Assembly (NCBI RefSeq): GCF_019511345.1
Contig: NZ_JAEUAK010000005.1
Location: 248,001-312,000 of the forward strand
Source of the DNA: Rhizobium mesosinicum
GTDB taxonomy: Bacteria; Pseudomonadota; Alphaproteobacteria; Rhizobiales; Rhizobiaceae
DNA: 64,000 bases
Direction: 5' to 3'
The position numbers and the translations under genes were made by a program. The notes under the pieces were generated by a model. It was given only the letters and a program-made list of their open reading frames with translations, was not told the DNA's origin and ran no database searches. Positions 1 through 11,066 of this stretch are shown piece by piece (the stretch's first letter is position 1; every line of letters begins with the position of its first letter).

Positions 1-149
1 CGCAGACCGAGCAGATAGTCTGGACCATTCGGAATCTTGAATGCTTCCGCGTAGTCGAGGATTTCGCGCACCACCTCCACCGGGACGGCGAAGATCTCTT
101 CGCCGAGGCTGAAGGTCACAAATTGGGCTTCCAGAGATGTTGTTGCCAT
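1..149 (-). CDS. cheW: CheW-type coupling protein, N-terminal part (runs off left edge)
   Basis: Only the first 49 or so residues are inside the window. They start MATTSLEAQFVTFSLGEEIF and continue with VPVEVVREILDY and a PNGPDYLLGLR stretch, the usual opening of a CheW domain (beta strands that bind CheA P5 and the receptor tip). The start ATG is at 147-149. It lies 76 bases downstream of a chemoreceptor gene on the same strand and is a second CheW in this cluster (another is at 8503-9009). Coupling proteins link receptors to CheA on the cytoplasmic face. The family is clear; the C-terminus and the next genes are outside the window. Confidence 0.9.
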   Translation of the reverse strand, partial: MATTSLEAQFVTFSLGEEIFAVPVEVVREILDYAEAFKIPNGPDYLLGL

Positions 150-225
150 GATCAACCGCTTTCCTTGGATTCGGGCGCCCCCATTATCGGGGACGCCTGT
201 TAACAGATTGAAAGGACCCGGACGC

Positions 226-2046
226 TCAGGCGCTTTCCTTGAACTCGGCATCCCCGTCGTCGGGGCCACCCATGGAGAGGTCAAGGGCAAAGCCTTTGGC
301 GCGTGCCTGCTGGGCGGCGACCGAATTGGCGGCCGTGGTCTTCTTGCCGACCGGCTTGCGGCCTCCGGTCGGAACCGGCGTGCGCACCGTCACCTTGGCA
401 GCCGGAGCGCGCGACAGGCGGTTGCCGGCCATGTCCACCTTGAAGAAGGCGATCGAGGCCTGCAGTTCTTCAGCCTGGGTGGCGAGTTCCTCGGAGGTCG
501 CCGACATCTCTTCGGAGGCGCCGGCATTCTGCTGCGTCACCTTGTCGAGCTGCTGGATCGCTTCGTTGATCTGGGCTGCACCGATATCCTGCTCGCGGCA
601 GGCGGCACTGATCTCGGAGACCAGTTCGGCAGTCTTACGGATGTCGGGCACTAGGCGGCCGAGCATGTCGCCGGCTTCCTGCGCCGCCTTGACCGTATCG
701 CCCGACATCGCACTGATTTCGGCTGCTGCCGACTGGCTGCGTTCGGCAAGCTTGCGGACTTCCGAGGCGACGACCGCAAAGCCCTTGCCATGTTCGCCGG
801 CGCGCGCAGCTTCCACGGCGGCGTTCAGGGCGAGCAGGTCGGTCTGACGGGCGATTTCCTGAACGATACCGATCTTTTCGGCAATCGTACGCATCGCCTG
901 AACAGCGCGGGAGACCGCTTCACCCGAAACTTCGGCATCCTTGGCGGACTGACGGGCGATCTTTTCGGTCTGGGCGGCGTTGTCGGCATTCTGCTTGATG
1001 TTGGAAGCCATCTCCTCCATCGAAGCGGAAGCCTCTTCAGCCGAAGCCGCCTGCTCTGTTGCACCCTGCGAGACCTGTTCGGAGCTGGCCGACAGTTCCT
1101 GGCTGCCGGACGAGACGTTTTCAGCTGCGGCGATTGCATCGGCCACGACACCGCGCAGGCGCTCGACCATCTGCTCCAGAGCAATACCCAGCGTATCCTT
1201 CTCCGACAGAGGCTTCGGAGAGACGGTAAGATCGCCGTTCGAGATCTGGTTGGCGATCTGCGCTGTGTTACGCAGGTTGCCGGTCATCCTCGTCATGGAA
1301 TTGACCAGGTCGCGGATCTCGTCATTGCTCTTGTGCTCGATGTCCTGTTCGAGATCGCCGATGCTGACGGCATCCGCGAGCTGGACTGCGCGCTTGAGGC
1401 CACGGGAGATATTGAGCAGGATCCAGATGGCAGCAGCGGAGGATACGATGATCAGGCCGACCGTCATCATCACGAGCATGTTGCGCGACTGCGCATACTG
1501 ATCGTTGGTGGCGGCGTCGGTTTCGGCGACATTGCCGGTCACGGTGTCGTTCAGCTTGGAGAGAATGCCGAGAAGCTGAGTCGTTACTACCTGGCCCTCG
1601 CCCATCGAAATGACGCCGGCCTGGGTGTTGGATTCGCTGGTGTTTTGCGTGGCAAGGTCGGCAACACGATCCTGCAGCGCAGTCCACTTGCCGTAGAGAT
1701 CGCCGAACTGAGCCATGCCATTCCTGATGTCAGGGTCTTCCGAGGTTGCCAGGCGAGCCTGTAGTGTCTTGATCTGTTCGCGCTGCTGCGAAATCTCATC
1801 GACATAGCCGGCGATCTTGGTCGCATCGGTATTGATGATCGCATCCTTTTCGGCGCGGATGGAACGCATGACGGCGTCGGAGAGATCGCCGGAATCGCGC
1901 AAATTGGCGACCGGACCGGCAACCATGATTGAGATGTCGCTGTTCAGCGACGAAAGATTGTAGATCGAAAGACCGGCCATGGCGCAGGTCAGGAGAACGA
2001 TGAAACCGAACACCAGGCCCAGTTTGAGTTTGATCGTGAAGCGCAT
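226..2046 (-). CDS. Methyl-accepting chemotaxis protein with two HAMP units
   Basis: Membrane chemoreceptor of 606 residues. It has a first membrane helix at about 9-30, a periplasmic four-helix-type sensor, a second helix at about 189-211, a HAMP unit ([12 protein letters not shown]) and one extra 39-residue HAMP-like unit ([17 protein letters not shown]). The long cytoplasmic coiled coil follows, with the hairpin [20 protein letters not shown] and [13 protein letters not shown]. The C-terminal tail [16 protein letters not shown] is shared with the three neighbouring receptors. No NWETF-type CheR tether is present. The start is preceded by AAGGGG. It signals to CheA through CheW; the ligand cannot be read from the sequence. 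Confidence 0.95.
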   Translation of the reverse strand: MRFTIKLKLGLVFGFIVLLTCAMAGLSIYNLSSLNSDISIMVAGPVANLRDSGDLSDAVMRSIRAEKDAIINTDATKIAGYVDEISQQREQIKTLQARLATSEDPDIRNGMAQFGDLYGKWTALQDRVADLATQNTSESNTQAGVISMGEGQVVTTQLLGILSKLNDTVTGNVAETDAATNDQYAQSRNMLVMMTVGLIIVSSAAAIWILLNISRGLKRAVQLADAVSIGDLEQDIEHKSNDEIRDLVNSMTRMTGNLRNTAQIANQISNGDLTVSPKPLSEKDTLGIALEQMVERLRGVVADAIAAAENVSSGSQELSASSEQVSQGATEQAASAEEASASMEEMASNIKQNADNAAQTEKIARQSAKDAEVSGEAVSRAVQAMRTIAEKIGIVQEIARQTDLLALNAAVEAARAGEHGKGFAVVASEVRKLAERSQSAAAEISAMSGDTVKAAQEAGDMLGRLVPDIRKTAELVSEISAACREQDIGAAQINEAIQQLDKVTQQNAGASEEMSATSEELATQAEELQASIAFFKVDMAGNRLSRAPAAKVTVRTPVPTGGRKPVGKKTTAANSVAAQQARAKGFALDLSMGGPDDGDAEFKESA

Positions 2047-2215
2047 TCCAAGACCCCTTCAGGACTGCAGCGGATATCCCGCGAAATGACACATTGTGCC
2101 GCCGTAAAAACGCTTCATGCGTTGCCGGCCGAGCCGGTGTGCCCCGGCGCTTCCATGCGCCGGCCGTAACAGGGCCGCTGTTGCCGCGGCCCCGATGCTG
2201 TCCTCCGGGAAGAGG

Positions 2216-4276
2216 CTATGCGCTTTCCCGGAAATCATCGTCCGCCGTGTCCGGTCCGCCCATGGACATGTCGAGGGCAAAACCCTTGGCGCGAGCCTGC
2301 TGAGCAGCGACGCCGTTGACGAGAGCCGCCTTGCCGGCCGGCTTGCGGGCCGCAGACGGAGCCGGGCGTGTGGGCACCTTGGCGGCCGGTGCGCGGGCCT
2401 GACGGCCACTCGCCGCCATTGCCTTGCCACCCGCCGTGTCCACTTTGAAGAAAGCGATGGACGTCTGCAGTTCCTCGGCCTGGGCGGCGAGCTCTTCCGA
2501 CGTCGCAGACATCTGCTCGGAAGCCCCCGCATTCTGCTGGGTTACCTTGTCGAGCTGCTGAATCGCCTCGTTGATCTGCGACGCACCGACATCCTGCTCG
2601 CGGCATGCGGAGCTGATCTCCGCCACGAGTTCCGCCGTCTTTCTGATGTCAGGCACCAGGCGGCCAAGCATCTCCCCGGCTTCCTGGGCAGCTGTGACGG
2701 TATCGCTCGACATGGCGCTGATTTCCGCTGCCGCCGACTGGCTGCGTTCGGCAAGCTTGCGCACTTCGGAAGCGACGACGGCAAAACCTTTGCCGTGCTC
2801 GCCGGCACGGGCGGCCTCTACCGCAGCGTTGAGTGCGAGAAGGTCGGTCTGACGGGCGATTTCCTGAACGATGCTGATCTTCTGGGCGATCGTGCGCATG
2901 GCCTCTACGGCGCGGGAAACGGCGCTGCCGCTCATCTCCGCATCCTTGGCAGACTGACGGGCGATCTTCTCGGTCTGGGCGGCATTATCGGCATTCTGCT
3001 TGATGTTGGCCGCCATTTCTTCCATCGAAGACGATGCTTCCTCGGCCGCCGAAGCCTGCTCGGTGGCACCCTGCGATACCTGCTCCGAGCTAGCCGAAAG
3101 CTCCTGGCTGCCCGCCGAAACATTCTCGGCGGCCGCTATTGCGTCCGCGACGACATCGCGCAAACGCTCCACCATCTGTTCGAGTGCGGTGCCGAGTGTA
3201 TCCTTAGCCGAAAGCGGCTTCGGAGAAACCGTCAGGTCGCCAGCGGCAATCTGCGTGGCAATATCTGCGGTGGTCCGAAGATTGGCGACCATGCTTTGCA
3301 TCGCGATGCCGAGCGTATCCTTGGCCGAAAGCGGCTTGACCTCGACGGAGAGGTCGCCTTCTGCGATCTGGTTGGCAACATCGGCGGTGGCGCGCAGGTT
3401 GTTCACCATGCCGAGCATGGCAATGCCGAGCGTATCCTTGTCGGAGAGCGGCTTCGGTGTAACGCTGAGGTCACCGTTCGAAATCTCGTTTGCGATGCCA
3501 GCGGTATTGCGCAGGTTATCCGTCATGACGTTGATCGTGTTCACCAGATCCTTGATTTCGTCGTTGCTATTGATCTCGACCTTCTGGTTCAGATCGCCGA
3601 TGGCAACGGCGCTGGCGACGTTCATGATCTTGCGCAGGCCACTGTTGATGCCGAGCGCGATCCACAGTGCGGCGGCAAAAGCGATGACGGAAGCGCCGAT
3701 GGCGATGCCGATCAGCAGGTTTCTGGTGTTGCCGTAGAGGATTTCCGTGTCGTCGTCGGCTCGGGTCATCGACTTCTGCTGAAGCGCGACAAGCGTCGCA
3801 AAGACGTCTTCCAGTTCTGTGACGATGGTTCGAACCTCTCCACTGGAATAAGCCGTGGCCCCTGCCCTGTCGCCGCTTTCCTGGATGGAGGCGACTTTAT
3901 TGGAACCTTCCACGAAACGTTTGCTGAGCTCGACCAGCCTGTCCCAAGTGGGCTTGCCCTCAGCCGTTGCGAGCTGCTGGCCGCCTGTCGCGAATGTGAG
4001 CAATTCATCCATGCTCTTTGCCGAATTTTCGTAGTGTTTCCTGGCTGCTTCAGGATCCATTTCCAAAAGAGCGTTTTTCTGCCACCGGATGGCATCGAGC
4101 TCGGCGGCTTTGGCTTCCAGAGCCAGCTCCAGTCTTTTTGAAGGACCCGCGATCAGGTTGCCGACAGCGTCGTTCAGCGAGCTGAGGCTGATGATTCCAA
4201 AGACCGCACTACCCACTAGTAACAATATGACGAAGCCGAACGCGGCTGCGAGCTTGAGCTTGATCGTAATACGCAT
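2216..4276 (-). CDS. Methyl-accepting chemotaxis protein with four HAMP units
   Basis: Chemoreceptor of 686 residues beginning [16 protein letters not shown] chose the ATG at 4274-4276 because all four paralogues start with this motif and an AGGGATA sequence precedes it; an upstream in-frame start would add 24 residues without family support. After two membrane helices and the sensor comes a classical HAMP ([12 protein letters not shown]), then three near-identical 39-residue HAMP-like repeats ([51 protein letters not shown]). These are visible in the DNA as 117-base direct repeats. The signalling hairpin and the [16 protein letters not shown] tail match the neighbours. Ligand unknown. Confidence 0.95.
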   Translation of the reverse strand: MRITIKLKLAAAFGFVILLLVGSAVFGIISLSSLNDAVGNLIAGPSKRLELALEAKAAELDAIRWQKNALLEMDPEAARKHYENSAKSMDELLTFATGGQQLATAEGKPTWDRLVELSKRFVEGSNKVASIQESGDRAGATAYSSGEVRTIVTELEDVFATLVALQQKSMTRADDDTEILYGNTRNLLIGIAIGASVIAFAAALWIALGINSGLRKIMNVASAVAIGDLNQKVEINSNDEIKDLVNTINVMTDNLRNTAGIANEISNGDLSVTPKPLSDKDTLGIAMLGMVNNLRATADVANQIAEGDLSVEVKPLSAKDTLGIAMQSMVANLRTTADIATQIAAGDLTVSPKPLSAKDTLGTALEQMVERLRDVVADAIAAAENVSAGSQELSASSEQVSQGATEQASAAEEASSSMEEMAANIKQNADNAAQTEKIARQSAKDAEMSGSAVSRAVEAMRTIAQKISIVQEIARQTDLLALNAAVEAARAGEHGKGFAVVASEVRKLAERSQSAAAEISAMSSDTVTAAQEAGEMLGRLVPDIRKTAELVAEISSACREQDVGASQINEAIQQLDKVTQQNAGASEQMSATSEELAAQAEELQTSIAFFKVDTAGGKAMAASGRQARAPAAKVPTRPAPSAARKPAGKAALVNGVAAQQARAKGFALDMSMGGPDTADDDFRESA

Positions 4277-4424
4277 CGCAATATCCCTATTTGAAAGCGA
4301 CGGAATAAGTGTGGACCGGTGGTTCCTTGGCGCGGCGTCACGCAGCAAAACATTCCGGCAGGCGAAAACAGTTACCGAAGAAATTGCGACCCTGCGTCCG
4401 GCGTTCCTGGGCGCCGGAAGCTTG

Positions 4425-4454
4425 TGTCAGGGGCCACAAGCCTGGCCCCTGACA
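4425..4454. other. Strong intergenic hairpin between two chemoreceptor genes
   Basis: TGTCAGGGGCCA at 4425-4436 and its exact reverse complement at 4443-4454 form a 12-bp stem with a six-base loop, just after the stop of the three-HAMP receptor in transcription direction. There is no T-run on either side, so it could be a weak terminator, a processing site or an mRNA 3'-end stabiliser. The stem is seen directly; its role is inference. Confidence 0.5.
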
Positions 4455-4474
4455 GTATTGGAGCGAGAAAGCGC

Positions 4475-6403
4475 TCAGGCGCTTTCTCGGAAATCATCGT
4501 CGCCGGCATCCGGGCCACCCATCGACATATCCAGGGCAAAGCCCTTGGCGCGTGCCTGCTGGGCGGCAACGGTATTGGCGGCAGCGGTCTTCTTGCCGAC
4601 AGGCTTACGGATTGCTGTCGGAGCCGGGCTGCGGACCGTGACCTTGGCGGCCGGCGCGCGGGATTGGCGGTTGCCGGCCATGTCCACCTTGAAGAAGGCG
4701 ATCGACGTCTGCAGTTCCTCAGCCTGGGAGGCGAGCTCTTCCGAGGTCGCAGACATCTGCTCAGAGGCACCTGCATTCTGCTGGGTCACCTTGTCGAGCT
4801 GCTGGATGGCTTCGTTGATCTGGGCTGCACCGATATCCTGCTCGCGGCAGGCGGCGCTGATCTCGGAGACCAGTTCGGCAGTCTTGCGGATGTCGGGCAC
4901 CAGGCGGCCGAGCATATCGCCCGCCTCTTGAGCGGCTTTCACGGTATCACCGGACATGGCGCTGATTTCGGCGGCGGCCGATTGGCTGCGTTCGGCAAGC
5001 TTGCGCACTTCCGAGGCGACGACCGCAAAACCCTTGCCGTGCTCGCCGGCACGTGCCGCTTCCACAGCGGCATTCAGCGCGAGAAGGTCGGTCTGGCGTG
5101 CGATCTCCTGCACGATGCCGATTTTCTGAGCGATCGTGCGCATGGCATCAACGGCGCGGGAGACGGCTTCACCGCTGGCTTCCGCATCCTTGGCCGATTG
5201 GCGGGCGATCTTTTCGGTCTGGGCGGCATTGTCGGCATTCTGCTTGATGTTGGAAGCCATCTCCTCCATTGAGGCCGAAGCCTCTTCGGCGGAGGCGGCC
5301 TGCTCCGTCGCACCTTGAGAGACCTGCTCGGAACTCGCCGAAAGTTCCTGGCTGCCCGCAGAGACGTTCTCAGCAGCCGAGATCGCGTCGGCGACGACAC
5401 CACGCAGGCGCTCCACCATCTGCTCGAGTGCAGTGCCGAGTACATCCTTTTCGGACAGCGGCTTCGGTGAAACGGTGAGGTCGCCGTTCGAGATCTGATT
5501 GGCCACTTCGGCAGTTGTACGCAGGTTGGTCACCATGCTCTGCATGGCGATGCCGAGAACATCCTTGTCCGAAAGTGGCTTTGCATCGACCGAGAGATCC
5601 CCCATTGCGATCTTGTCGGCAAGCGCTGCAGTGCTGCGCAAATTGGCTGTCATGACATTGACGGTCTCGATCAGATCTTTGATTTCGTCATTGGTCTTGA
5701 CGGCAACATTCTGGTCGAGGTCACCGATTGAAACGGCCTTTGCGACAGTCGCGATCTTCGTGAGACCATTGCTGATGCCGAACATGATCCAGAGGGCAGC
5801 GGCCAGCGCGATCAACACCGCAATCCCCGATGCAACGCTGAGGATCAGCTTCGTGGAGTTATAGAGCTCGTCGTTGGCCTGATCAGTCGCCTTCATGCCC
5901 TTGCGCTGGATGTCGACAAGAGCTGCAATTGCTTCGCCCATATCGTTCGTCAAGTCACGCAGTTCGCCAAGCGAGAGTGCCTGGGCACCGGCCTGATCGC
6001 CTTTGGCATCAAGCTGCTGAAGTTCAGCTGACTTTTCACGGAATTTCGCACCGATGCCCTGCAACTTTTCCCAATAGGGCTTGCCTTCGGGCGACGCGAT
6101 TTTGTGGCCGTCGTTGACGGAGTCAAGCATGGCCTGCAGGTTCTGATCGGCCTCCTTGTAGAATCCGGAGGACGTCTGTGGATCGGTTGAAAGCAGGGCG
6201 TTTTTCTGCGCGCGAATGGCGTTGACTTCGGCCACGTTGGCTGTCAGCGCGAGTTCAAGACGGCGCACAGGCCCGTCGATCATCGCACCACTGGCCTCAT
6301 TCAGAGAGCCGAGGCTCATGCTGCCATATACGGCGATACCAACCAACAAGAGGGTCATCAAGCCAAAAGCAAGACCCAGTTTCAGTTTAATGGTGAAGCG
6401 CAT
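4475..6403 (-). CDS. Methyl-accepting chemotaxis protein with three HAMP units
   Basis: Chemoreceptor of 642 residues starting [15 protein letters not shown] at the ATG 6401-6403, preceded by an AAGGAAG ribosome site; a 14-residue upstream extension is unlikely. Layout: membrane helix, periplasmic helical sensor, second membrane helix, a classical HAMP ([12 protein letters not shown]), two 39-residue HAMP-like repeats ([34 protein letters not shown]), a methylation and signalling coiled coil with [20 protein letters not shown], and the shared tail ending DDDFRESA. The signalling half is almost identical to the neighbours while the sensors differ. It works in membrane arrays with CheA and CheW. 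Confidence 0.95.
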   Translation of the reverse strand: MRFTIKLKLGLAFGLMTLLLVGIAVYGSMSLGSLNEASGAMIDGPVRRLELALTANVAEVNAIRAQKNALLSTDPQTSSGFYKEADQNLQAMLDSVNDGHKIASPEGKPYWEKLQGIGAKFREKSAELQQLDAKGDQAGAQALSLGELRDLTNDMGEAIAALVDIQRKGMKATDQANDELYNSTKLILSVASGIAVLIALAAALWIMFGISNGLTKIATVAKAVSIGDLDQNVAVKTNDEIKDLIETVNVMTANLRSTAALADKIAMGDLSVDAKPLSDKDVLGIAMQSMVTNLRTTAEVANQISNGDLTVSPKPLSEKDVLGTALEQMVERLRGVVADAISAAENVSAGSQELSASSEQVSQGATEQAASAEEASASMEEMASNIKQNADNAAQTEKIARQSAKDAEASGEAVSRAVDAMRTIAQKIGIVQEIARQTDLLALNAAVEAARAGEHGKGFAVVASEVRKLAERSQSAAAEISAMSGDTVKAAQEAGDMLGRLVPDIRKTAELVSEISAACREQDIGAAQINEAIQQLDKVTQQNAGASEQMSATSEELASQAEELQTSIAFFKVDMAGNRQSRAPAAKVTVRSPAPTAIRKPVGKKTAAANTVAAQQARAKGFALDMSMGGPDAGDDDFRESA

Positions 6404-6762
6404 TTGAATACTTCCTTGAAGGGAGATCGACGGAGCTGGGTGCATTACTCAACGTTCGGGCATGGGTCGTCATTCTGCCGTTTTGGCAGCACGCACTAGG
6501 GACAATTGAATAGCTTGAGACCATCGACGCTTGCCCGCATGTCCATCATTGGGACCTGTGGGAGTTCACAATCGGCTTGCAAAGCCGCAGCGCGTCTGAC
6601 TGCGGAAGATTCCCACCTTTCAGAGGGAAACCCGATGTCCCCCTGCCTCTTGAGGCCGGGCAGGCGGACATCTGCCGATCGATACCAACGCATACACACG
6701 TTGGGCATTTCCTTTTGCCGCGGGCCAGAGGTCCGCGGCAGTCTTCATTTCAGCGAAGCCGC
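6404..6762. other. 359-base gap between chemoreceptor genes
   Basis: No convincing gene here: a 70-codon minus-strand reading frame has no family resemblance and poor rhizobial codon use. The gap holds one clear hairpin, TGCCGCGG at 6716-6723 with CCGCGGCA at 6733-6740, 46 bases upstream of the minus-strand start side and just past the single-HAMP receptor's stop. The size of the gap suggests that the downstream receptor may have its own promoter here, but I recognise no specific promoter motif. Confidence 0.4.
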
Positions 6763-8472
6763 TCAGGCGCTTTCGCGGAAATCGTCATCACCGGCGTCCG
6801 GGCCGCCCATCGACATGTCCAGAGCAAAGCCCTTGGCACGCGCCTGTTGGGAAGCGACGGTGTGGCCATGGTTATGTATCGCCGGAGCCGGCTTGCGTGG
6901 GTTAGCGGCGGCCGGAGCCTTGACCACCTTGGCAGCCGTCTTTGCAGCGGTCTTCCGCACGCCGGCGCGGATCGTGCCTGCCGTATCGACCTTGAAGAAG
7001 GCGATCGAGGCCTGCAGTTCCTCGGCTTGAGCAGCAAGCTCTTCGGAGGTTGCCGACATTTCTTCGGAAGCGCCGGCATTCTGCTGGGTCACCTTGTCAA
7101 GCTGCTGGATCGCTTCATTGATCTGCGAGGCGCCGATATCCTGTTCACGGCAGGCGGCACTGATCTCCGAGACCAGCTCGGCCGTCTTGCGAATGTCAGG
7201 AACCAGACGGCCGAGCATTTCGCCGGCATCGCGGGCGGCCTTGACCGTATCGCTCGACATGGAGGAAATCTCTGCGGCCGCCGACTGGCTGCGTTCTGCC
7301 AACTTGCGGACTTCGGATGCGACCACGGCAAAGCCCTTGCCGTGTTCGCCGGCACGCGCAGCTTCCACGGCGGCATTCAGGGCGAGCAGGTCGGTCTGGC
7401 GGGCGATCTCCTGAACGATGCCGATCTTCTCGGCAATCGTGCGCATTGCATCCACGGCCCGGTTGACGGCATCCCCGGAAGCTTCCGCGTCCTTGGCGGA
7501 CTGGCGGGCGATCTTCTCAGTCTGGGCGGCATTGTCTGCGTTCTGCTTGATATTGGCAGCCATCTGCTCCATCGAAGCGGAAGCCTCTTCAGCCGAAGCC
7601 GCCTGCTCTGTCGCACCCTGTGAGACCTGTTCGGAGCTGGCCGAGAGTTCTTGACTGCCCGACGAAACATTATCGGCGGCAGACAGGGCATCGGCGACGA
7701 CGCCGCGCAGGCGTTCGATCATGACGTTGACGTTGCCGAGCAGTTCGCCGATTTCGTCATGCGTGGTGATTTCGGCCATCTTCGTCAGGTCGCCTTCGGC
7801 AACTTCGCGGACAACGGTGTTGGCGCGGCTGAGACCCTTGCTGATGGTATTCGCGATCCAGAAGGCAGTGAGGCCGGCAATCAGCAACGCTACGGCGGCA
7901 ACCGCAATCATCGTCGTGCGCGTGGTGGCATACTGCTGATCGGCGCTATCATCGGCTTCTTTCATGCGCTGCTTTTCGAGCGTCAGAATTTCATCGAGTG
8001 TGGCATCGATATCGTTGGCCGCCTGGCGAGCCATTGTGACCGAGACAGTGTTGGCGCCGTCCATATTGCCGTCCTTGATGAAATTTCGGATCTGGTCGTC
8101 GGCCTGATTGAATGCTTTGGAGAGTTCGGCAACTCGCTCCCAACGCGCCTTGCCTTGCTCGGTCGCAAGCTTCGTCACGGCAGCGAAGGCATCGGCGAAG
8201 TCCTTGCGAGCCTTGTTGCCTTTTTCGATCGCACCGGAAGCGTCGTCGGCATTGCGCGCCGTCAGGAGGTTCTTCTGCTGGCGGATGGCTTCGAGCTGAG
8301 CGATATTGATCTGTTGCGCCAGGTCGAGGCGCGCAGCGGGACCGGCAAGAAGATTGCCGATCGTGTCGTTCAGCGAGCCGAGGCTGAAGATGCCGTAGGC
8401 GGCAGTGCCCATGAGCATGAGAATGATAAAAGTGAACGCTGTCACCAGCTTTGTCTTGATCGTCAATCGCAT
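6763..8472 (-). CDS. Methyl-accepting chemotaxis protein with a single HAMP
   Basis: Shortest of the four receptors (569 residues), beginning [15 protein letters not shown] behind a GAGGGG ribosome site. It has two membrane helices flanking a helical sensor, then one HAMP only ([20 protein letters not shown]) feeding directly into the signalling coiled coil without the 39-residue extra units of its paralogues. The tip region and tail ([16 protein letters not shown], then DDDFRESA) are the same as in the neighbours. The stop of cheW lies 30 bases upstream, so it is probably the first receptor of the cheY-cheA-cheW transcript. The lysine/alanine-rich linker before the tail is longer than in the others. 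Confidence 0.95.
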   Translation of the reverse strand: MRLTIKTKLVTAFTFIILMLMGTAAYGIFSLGSLNDTIGNLLAGPAARLDLAQQINIAQLEAIRQQKNLLTARNADDASGAIEKGNKARKDFADAFAAVTKLATEQGKARWERVAELSKAFNQADDQIRNFIKDGNMDGANTVSVTMARQAANDIDATLDEILTLEKQRMKEADDSADQQYATTRTTMIAVAAVALLIAGLTAFWIANTISKGLSRANTVVREVAEGDLTKMAEITTHDEIGELLGNVNVMIERLRGVVADALSAADNVSSGSQELSASSEQVSQGATEQAASAEEASASMEQMAANIKQNADNAAQTEKIARQSAKDAEASGDAVNRAVDAMRTIAEKIGIVQEIARQTDLLALNAAVEAARAGEHGKGFAVVASEVRKLAERSQSAAAEISSMSSDTVKAARDAGEMLGRLVPDIRKTAELVSEISAACREQDIGASQINEAIQQLDKVTQQNAGASEEMSATSEELAAQAEELQASIAFFKVDTAGTIRAGVRKTAAKTAAKVVKAPAAANPRKPAPAIHNHGHTVASQQARAKGFALDMSMGGPDAGDDDFRESA

Positions 8473-8502
8473 CGTCTTAACCCCTCAATGATTGGCCGCC
8501 GG

Positions 8503-9009
8503 CTAGTTGACGGCCCCCGCCGTCTCATGCCTCGATGAAAAAATTGCCTGCAAATTCGGGAGGATGATGAACTCGCCACCCCTCTTGACCAGGCAGTTGA
8601 TGTAATCCGCGCGCCAGCGCATACCGACGCTCGGTGGCGGTTCACTGGCGCTCTTCGTCAGCGTCGTCACCTCGTTCACCTTGTCGGTCCGCATTCCCAC
8701 GAGCGTCTGCTCCCCCTGCAGATCGACCTCGATGACGATGATGCGGCTGTCGATCGTCGCCTCCGAAGCCTCCATCCCGAAAGCGAGACGAAGATCGGCA
8801 AGCGGAATGACCTTGCCGCGGAAGTTGATGACGCTGGCGACGAAGGGCTGGCTGCCCGGCACCGCGGTCTCGGGAAGCAGATCCAGGATTTCCTGGACGA
8901 TGACAGCTTCCAGCGCGAAGGTTTCGCCATTGAGATCGAAGGTCAGAACTTCGACTTCTTCGGCATAATTCCAGTGCTTGTCGAGTTTTTCGGCTGTTGC
9001 TGTGCTCAT
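8503..9009 (-). CDS. cheW: Chemotaxis coupling protein CheW
   Basis: A 168-residue single-domain CheW: VLTFDLNGETFALEAVIVQE, LLPETAVPGSQPFVASVINF, RGKVIPLADLRLAFG and a closing INCLVKRGGEFIILPNL. It couples receptor tips to the CheA P5 domain. Its ATG overlaps the stop of cheA by four bases (ATGA), implying translational coupling, and it precedes the receptor genes by 30 bases. The N-terminal 16-18 residues before the domain are slightly longer than in E. coli CheW. The assignment is firm. Confidence 0.96.
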   Translation of the reverse strand: MSTATAEKLDKHWNYAEEVEVLTFDLNGETFALEAVIVQEILDLLPETAVPGSQPFVASVINFRGKVIPLADLRLAFGMEASEATIDSRIIVIEVDLQGEQTLVGMRTDKVNEVTTLTKSASEPPPSVGMRWRADYINCLVKRGGEFIILPNLQAIFSSRHETAGAVN

Positions 9010-11066
9010 CCTGCCACGCGCAATTGCGCCTCCTGTTGCTGACCCGCGGCAACGAGGTGCCCGACGTCAAGAATGAGAGCGACGCTGCCGTCGCCGAGAA
9101 TGGTGGCGCCAGAGAAGGTCGCCACGTCGTTGTGCAGTTTCGACATCGACTTGATGACCGTCTGGTGGTCGCCGATGATCTGATCGACCACGAGGCCGAC
9201 ACGTTCGGTGCCCGTCGAGATGACGACCACCTTTTGATGCACGTCCGGCTTGGTGCCGGTACGGAAGAGATCGCGAAGCCTCAGGAACGGCACCAGGCTG
9301 TCGCGCAGCGAGATGAAGCTGCGCCCACGCGAGCGAAGATCTTCTTCGAGCGACAGTTCGAGGCATTCCTCGACCGCCGAGAGGGGGATGACATAGCGAC
9401 CGGAACCGACGCGAACGAGCAGGCCGTCGATGATGGCAAGCGTCAGCGGAATCCGGAGAGAGACTTCCGAGCCCTGCCCCGGCAGGCTGACGATCTCGAT
9501 TGCGCCGCGTAGCGCCTCGACCGTCTTCTTGACGACGTCCATGCCGACGCCACGACCAGAGAGATTGGTGATCGTTGCAGCCGTGGAGAAGCCAGGTGCG
9601 AAGATGAGCTGCAGCAATTCCTGATCGGAAAGCGGCTGGCCGGGCGCAATCAGGCCCGAGGATTCCGCCTTGGCTCGAACCCGATCGCGGTTGATGCCGC
9701 GGCCGTCATCCTTGATCGAGATGATGACCTCGCCGCCGGACTGACGGGCGGCAAGCGTCACAGTTCCTGCTTCCGTTTTGCCGGCAGCAAGGCGTTCGGC
9801 AGGCGGCTCGAGGCCGTGATCGATCGAGTTGCGAACGAGGTGAACCAATGGATCGGCGAGACGCTCGATGACGGTCTTGTCGACTTCCGTGGTCTCGCCT
9901 TCGGTGACGAGTTCGATCACCTTGCCGGTTTCACGCGCAAGATCATGGACGAGGCGGCGGAAGCGTGAGAAGAGCGTCCCGACCGGCACCATGCGCAACA
10001 CCATCATCGTGTCGCGCAACTCCCCGGAAAGACGTTCGATTTCTTCCGAAACCGAGCGCAGGGCAATATCCGAACTGGAGCTTGCCAGCTGGCTGAGGCG
10101 CGACTGGGCAATGACAAGTTCACCGACGCGGTCCATCAGCTCGTCGAGACGCTCCGCCGGAACGCGGACGTTTTCCTGCGCCTTTGCCTGGGCTGCCGCC
10201 TGAACGGGAGCCGTTTCGCGTTTCACCGGAACCGCCTCGACCGGTCGGAATTCCGGAGCGGCGGCTGGCGCCGATACGACAGAGGCTGGCGTAACCACGG
10301 CGACCGCAGCGGGAGTTCCATCTCGCTTTGTCTCGGCAGATGCGGCTTGCGGATCGGAGATTTCCTGAACGTCGAGCTCCATGTCATCCATGACGAAGAT
10401 GAAGACGTCGTCGATCGCCGAACGGTCCTGTTCGCTCGTCAGAATGACGTCCCATGAAACGTAAAGCTCAGTCGGAACCAGATCGTCGAGCTGCGGAATA
10501 CCTGATGTGTTTGCGCGGACGGCGCATTCGCCGAGATCGCGCAGCTCATCCAGCAGACCAAGCGGATTGGTGCCGTTAGCCATGGAATTCGCCGGCAGGC
10601 TGAAGCGGATGCGCCAGGTCGTTTTCTTCTTGGTAGGAGCGGCGGCCGCAGGCTCGGCAGCAGCGGAGGCGACAGCTTCCTTGACTTCGACCTTGCCGCC
10701 GACGGCGGCCTGGAGTTGTGCAAGCAGCTTGTGACCAGTATCGCCGTGATCCGCGTCGGGCTGTTCGACGAGGGCGCGCATATGGTCCTGCGCGGCAAGC
10801 ACGGCAGCGACGAGCTCAGCGGTCGCCGGAACCTCACCCTTGCGAACACGGTCGAAGGCGGTCTCGCAATGATGGGTGAAAGCGGCAAGCGCCTCAAAGC
10901 CAAACATCGCCCCCGAGCCCTTCAACGTGTGCAGGCCGCGGAACACGGCGTCGACGAGATCCTTGTTTTCGAGGTCGTGGTTCAGGTCGAGAAGGCCGGC
11001 TTCGATCGCCTCAAGGCATTCGGCCGCTTCGGTACGAAAGACTGCGACTGGATCAAGCGAGCTCAT
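9006..11066 (-). CDS. cheA: Chemotaxis histidine kinase CheA
   Basis: CheA of 686 residues with the full domain set. The N-terminal HPt (P1) has the phospho-acceptor His46 in GLHTLKGSGAMFG. A middle domain follows (WRIRFSLPANSM to MDDMELDVQEI), probably P2-like response-regulator docking, with alanine-rich linkers on both sides. Next come P3 dimerisation (VPAERLDELMDRVGELV), the P4 kinase with N-box HLVRNSIDHGLEPP and G-boxes DDGRGINRDRV and GRGVGMDVVKK, and a P5 CheW-like regulatory domain. It takes receptor signals through CheW and phosphorylates the adjacent CheY. It overlaps cheY upstream and cheW downstream by four bases each. Confidence 0.97.
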   Translation of the reverse strand: MSSLDPVAVFRTEAAECLEAIEAGLLDLNHDLENKDLVDAVFRGLHTLKGSGAMFGFEALAAFTHHCETAFDRVRKGEVPATAELVAAVLAAQDHMRALVEQPDADHGDTGHKLLAQLQAAVGGKVEVKEAVASAAAEPAAAAPTKKKTTWRIRFSLPANSMANGTNPLGLLDELRDLGECAVRANTSGIPQLDDLVPTELYVSWDVILTSEQDRSAIDDVFIFVMDDMELDVQEISDPQAASAETKRDGTPAAVAVVTPASVVSAPAAAPEFRPVEAVPVKRETAPVQAAAQAKAQENVRVPAERLDELMDRVGELVIAQSRLSQLASSSSDIALRSVSEEIERLSGELRDTMMVLRMVPVGTLFSRFRRLVHDLARETGKVIELVTEGETTEVDKTVIERLADPLVHLVRNSIDHGLEPPAERLAAGKTEAGTVTLAARQSGGEVIISIKDDGRGINRDRVRAKAESSGLIAPGQPLSDQELLQLIFAPGFSTAATITNLSGRGVGMDVVKKTVEALRGAIEIVSLPGQGSEVSLRIPLTLAIIDGLLVRVGSGRYVIPLSAVEECLELSLEEDLRSRGRSFISLRDSLVPFLRLRDLFRTGTKPDVHQKVVVISTGTERVGLVVDQIIGDHQTVIKSMSKLHNDVATFSGATILGDGSVALILDVGHLVAAGQQQEAQLRVAG

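Noticed and set aside
2117..4141. 674-codon open frame antisense to the four-HAMP chemoreceptor
   Set aside because: It mirrors the receptor's GC-rich codon pattern; similar antisense frames occur opposite the other receptors, and the translation is Arg/His/Leu-rich without any family signature.
6496..6708. 70-codon frame in the gap between chemoreceptors
   Set aside because: No good ribosome site, atypical amino-acid composition and no family resemblance; treated as non-coding spacer.
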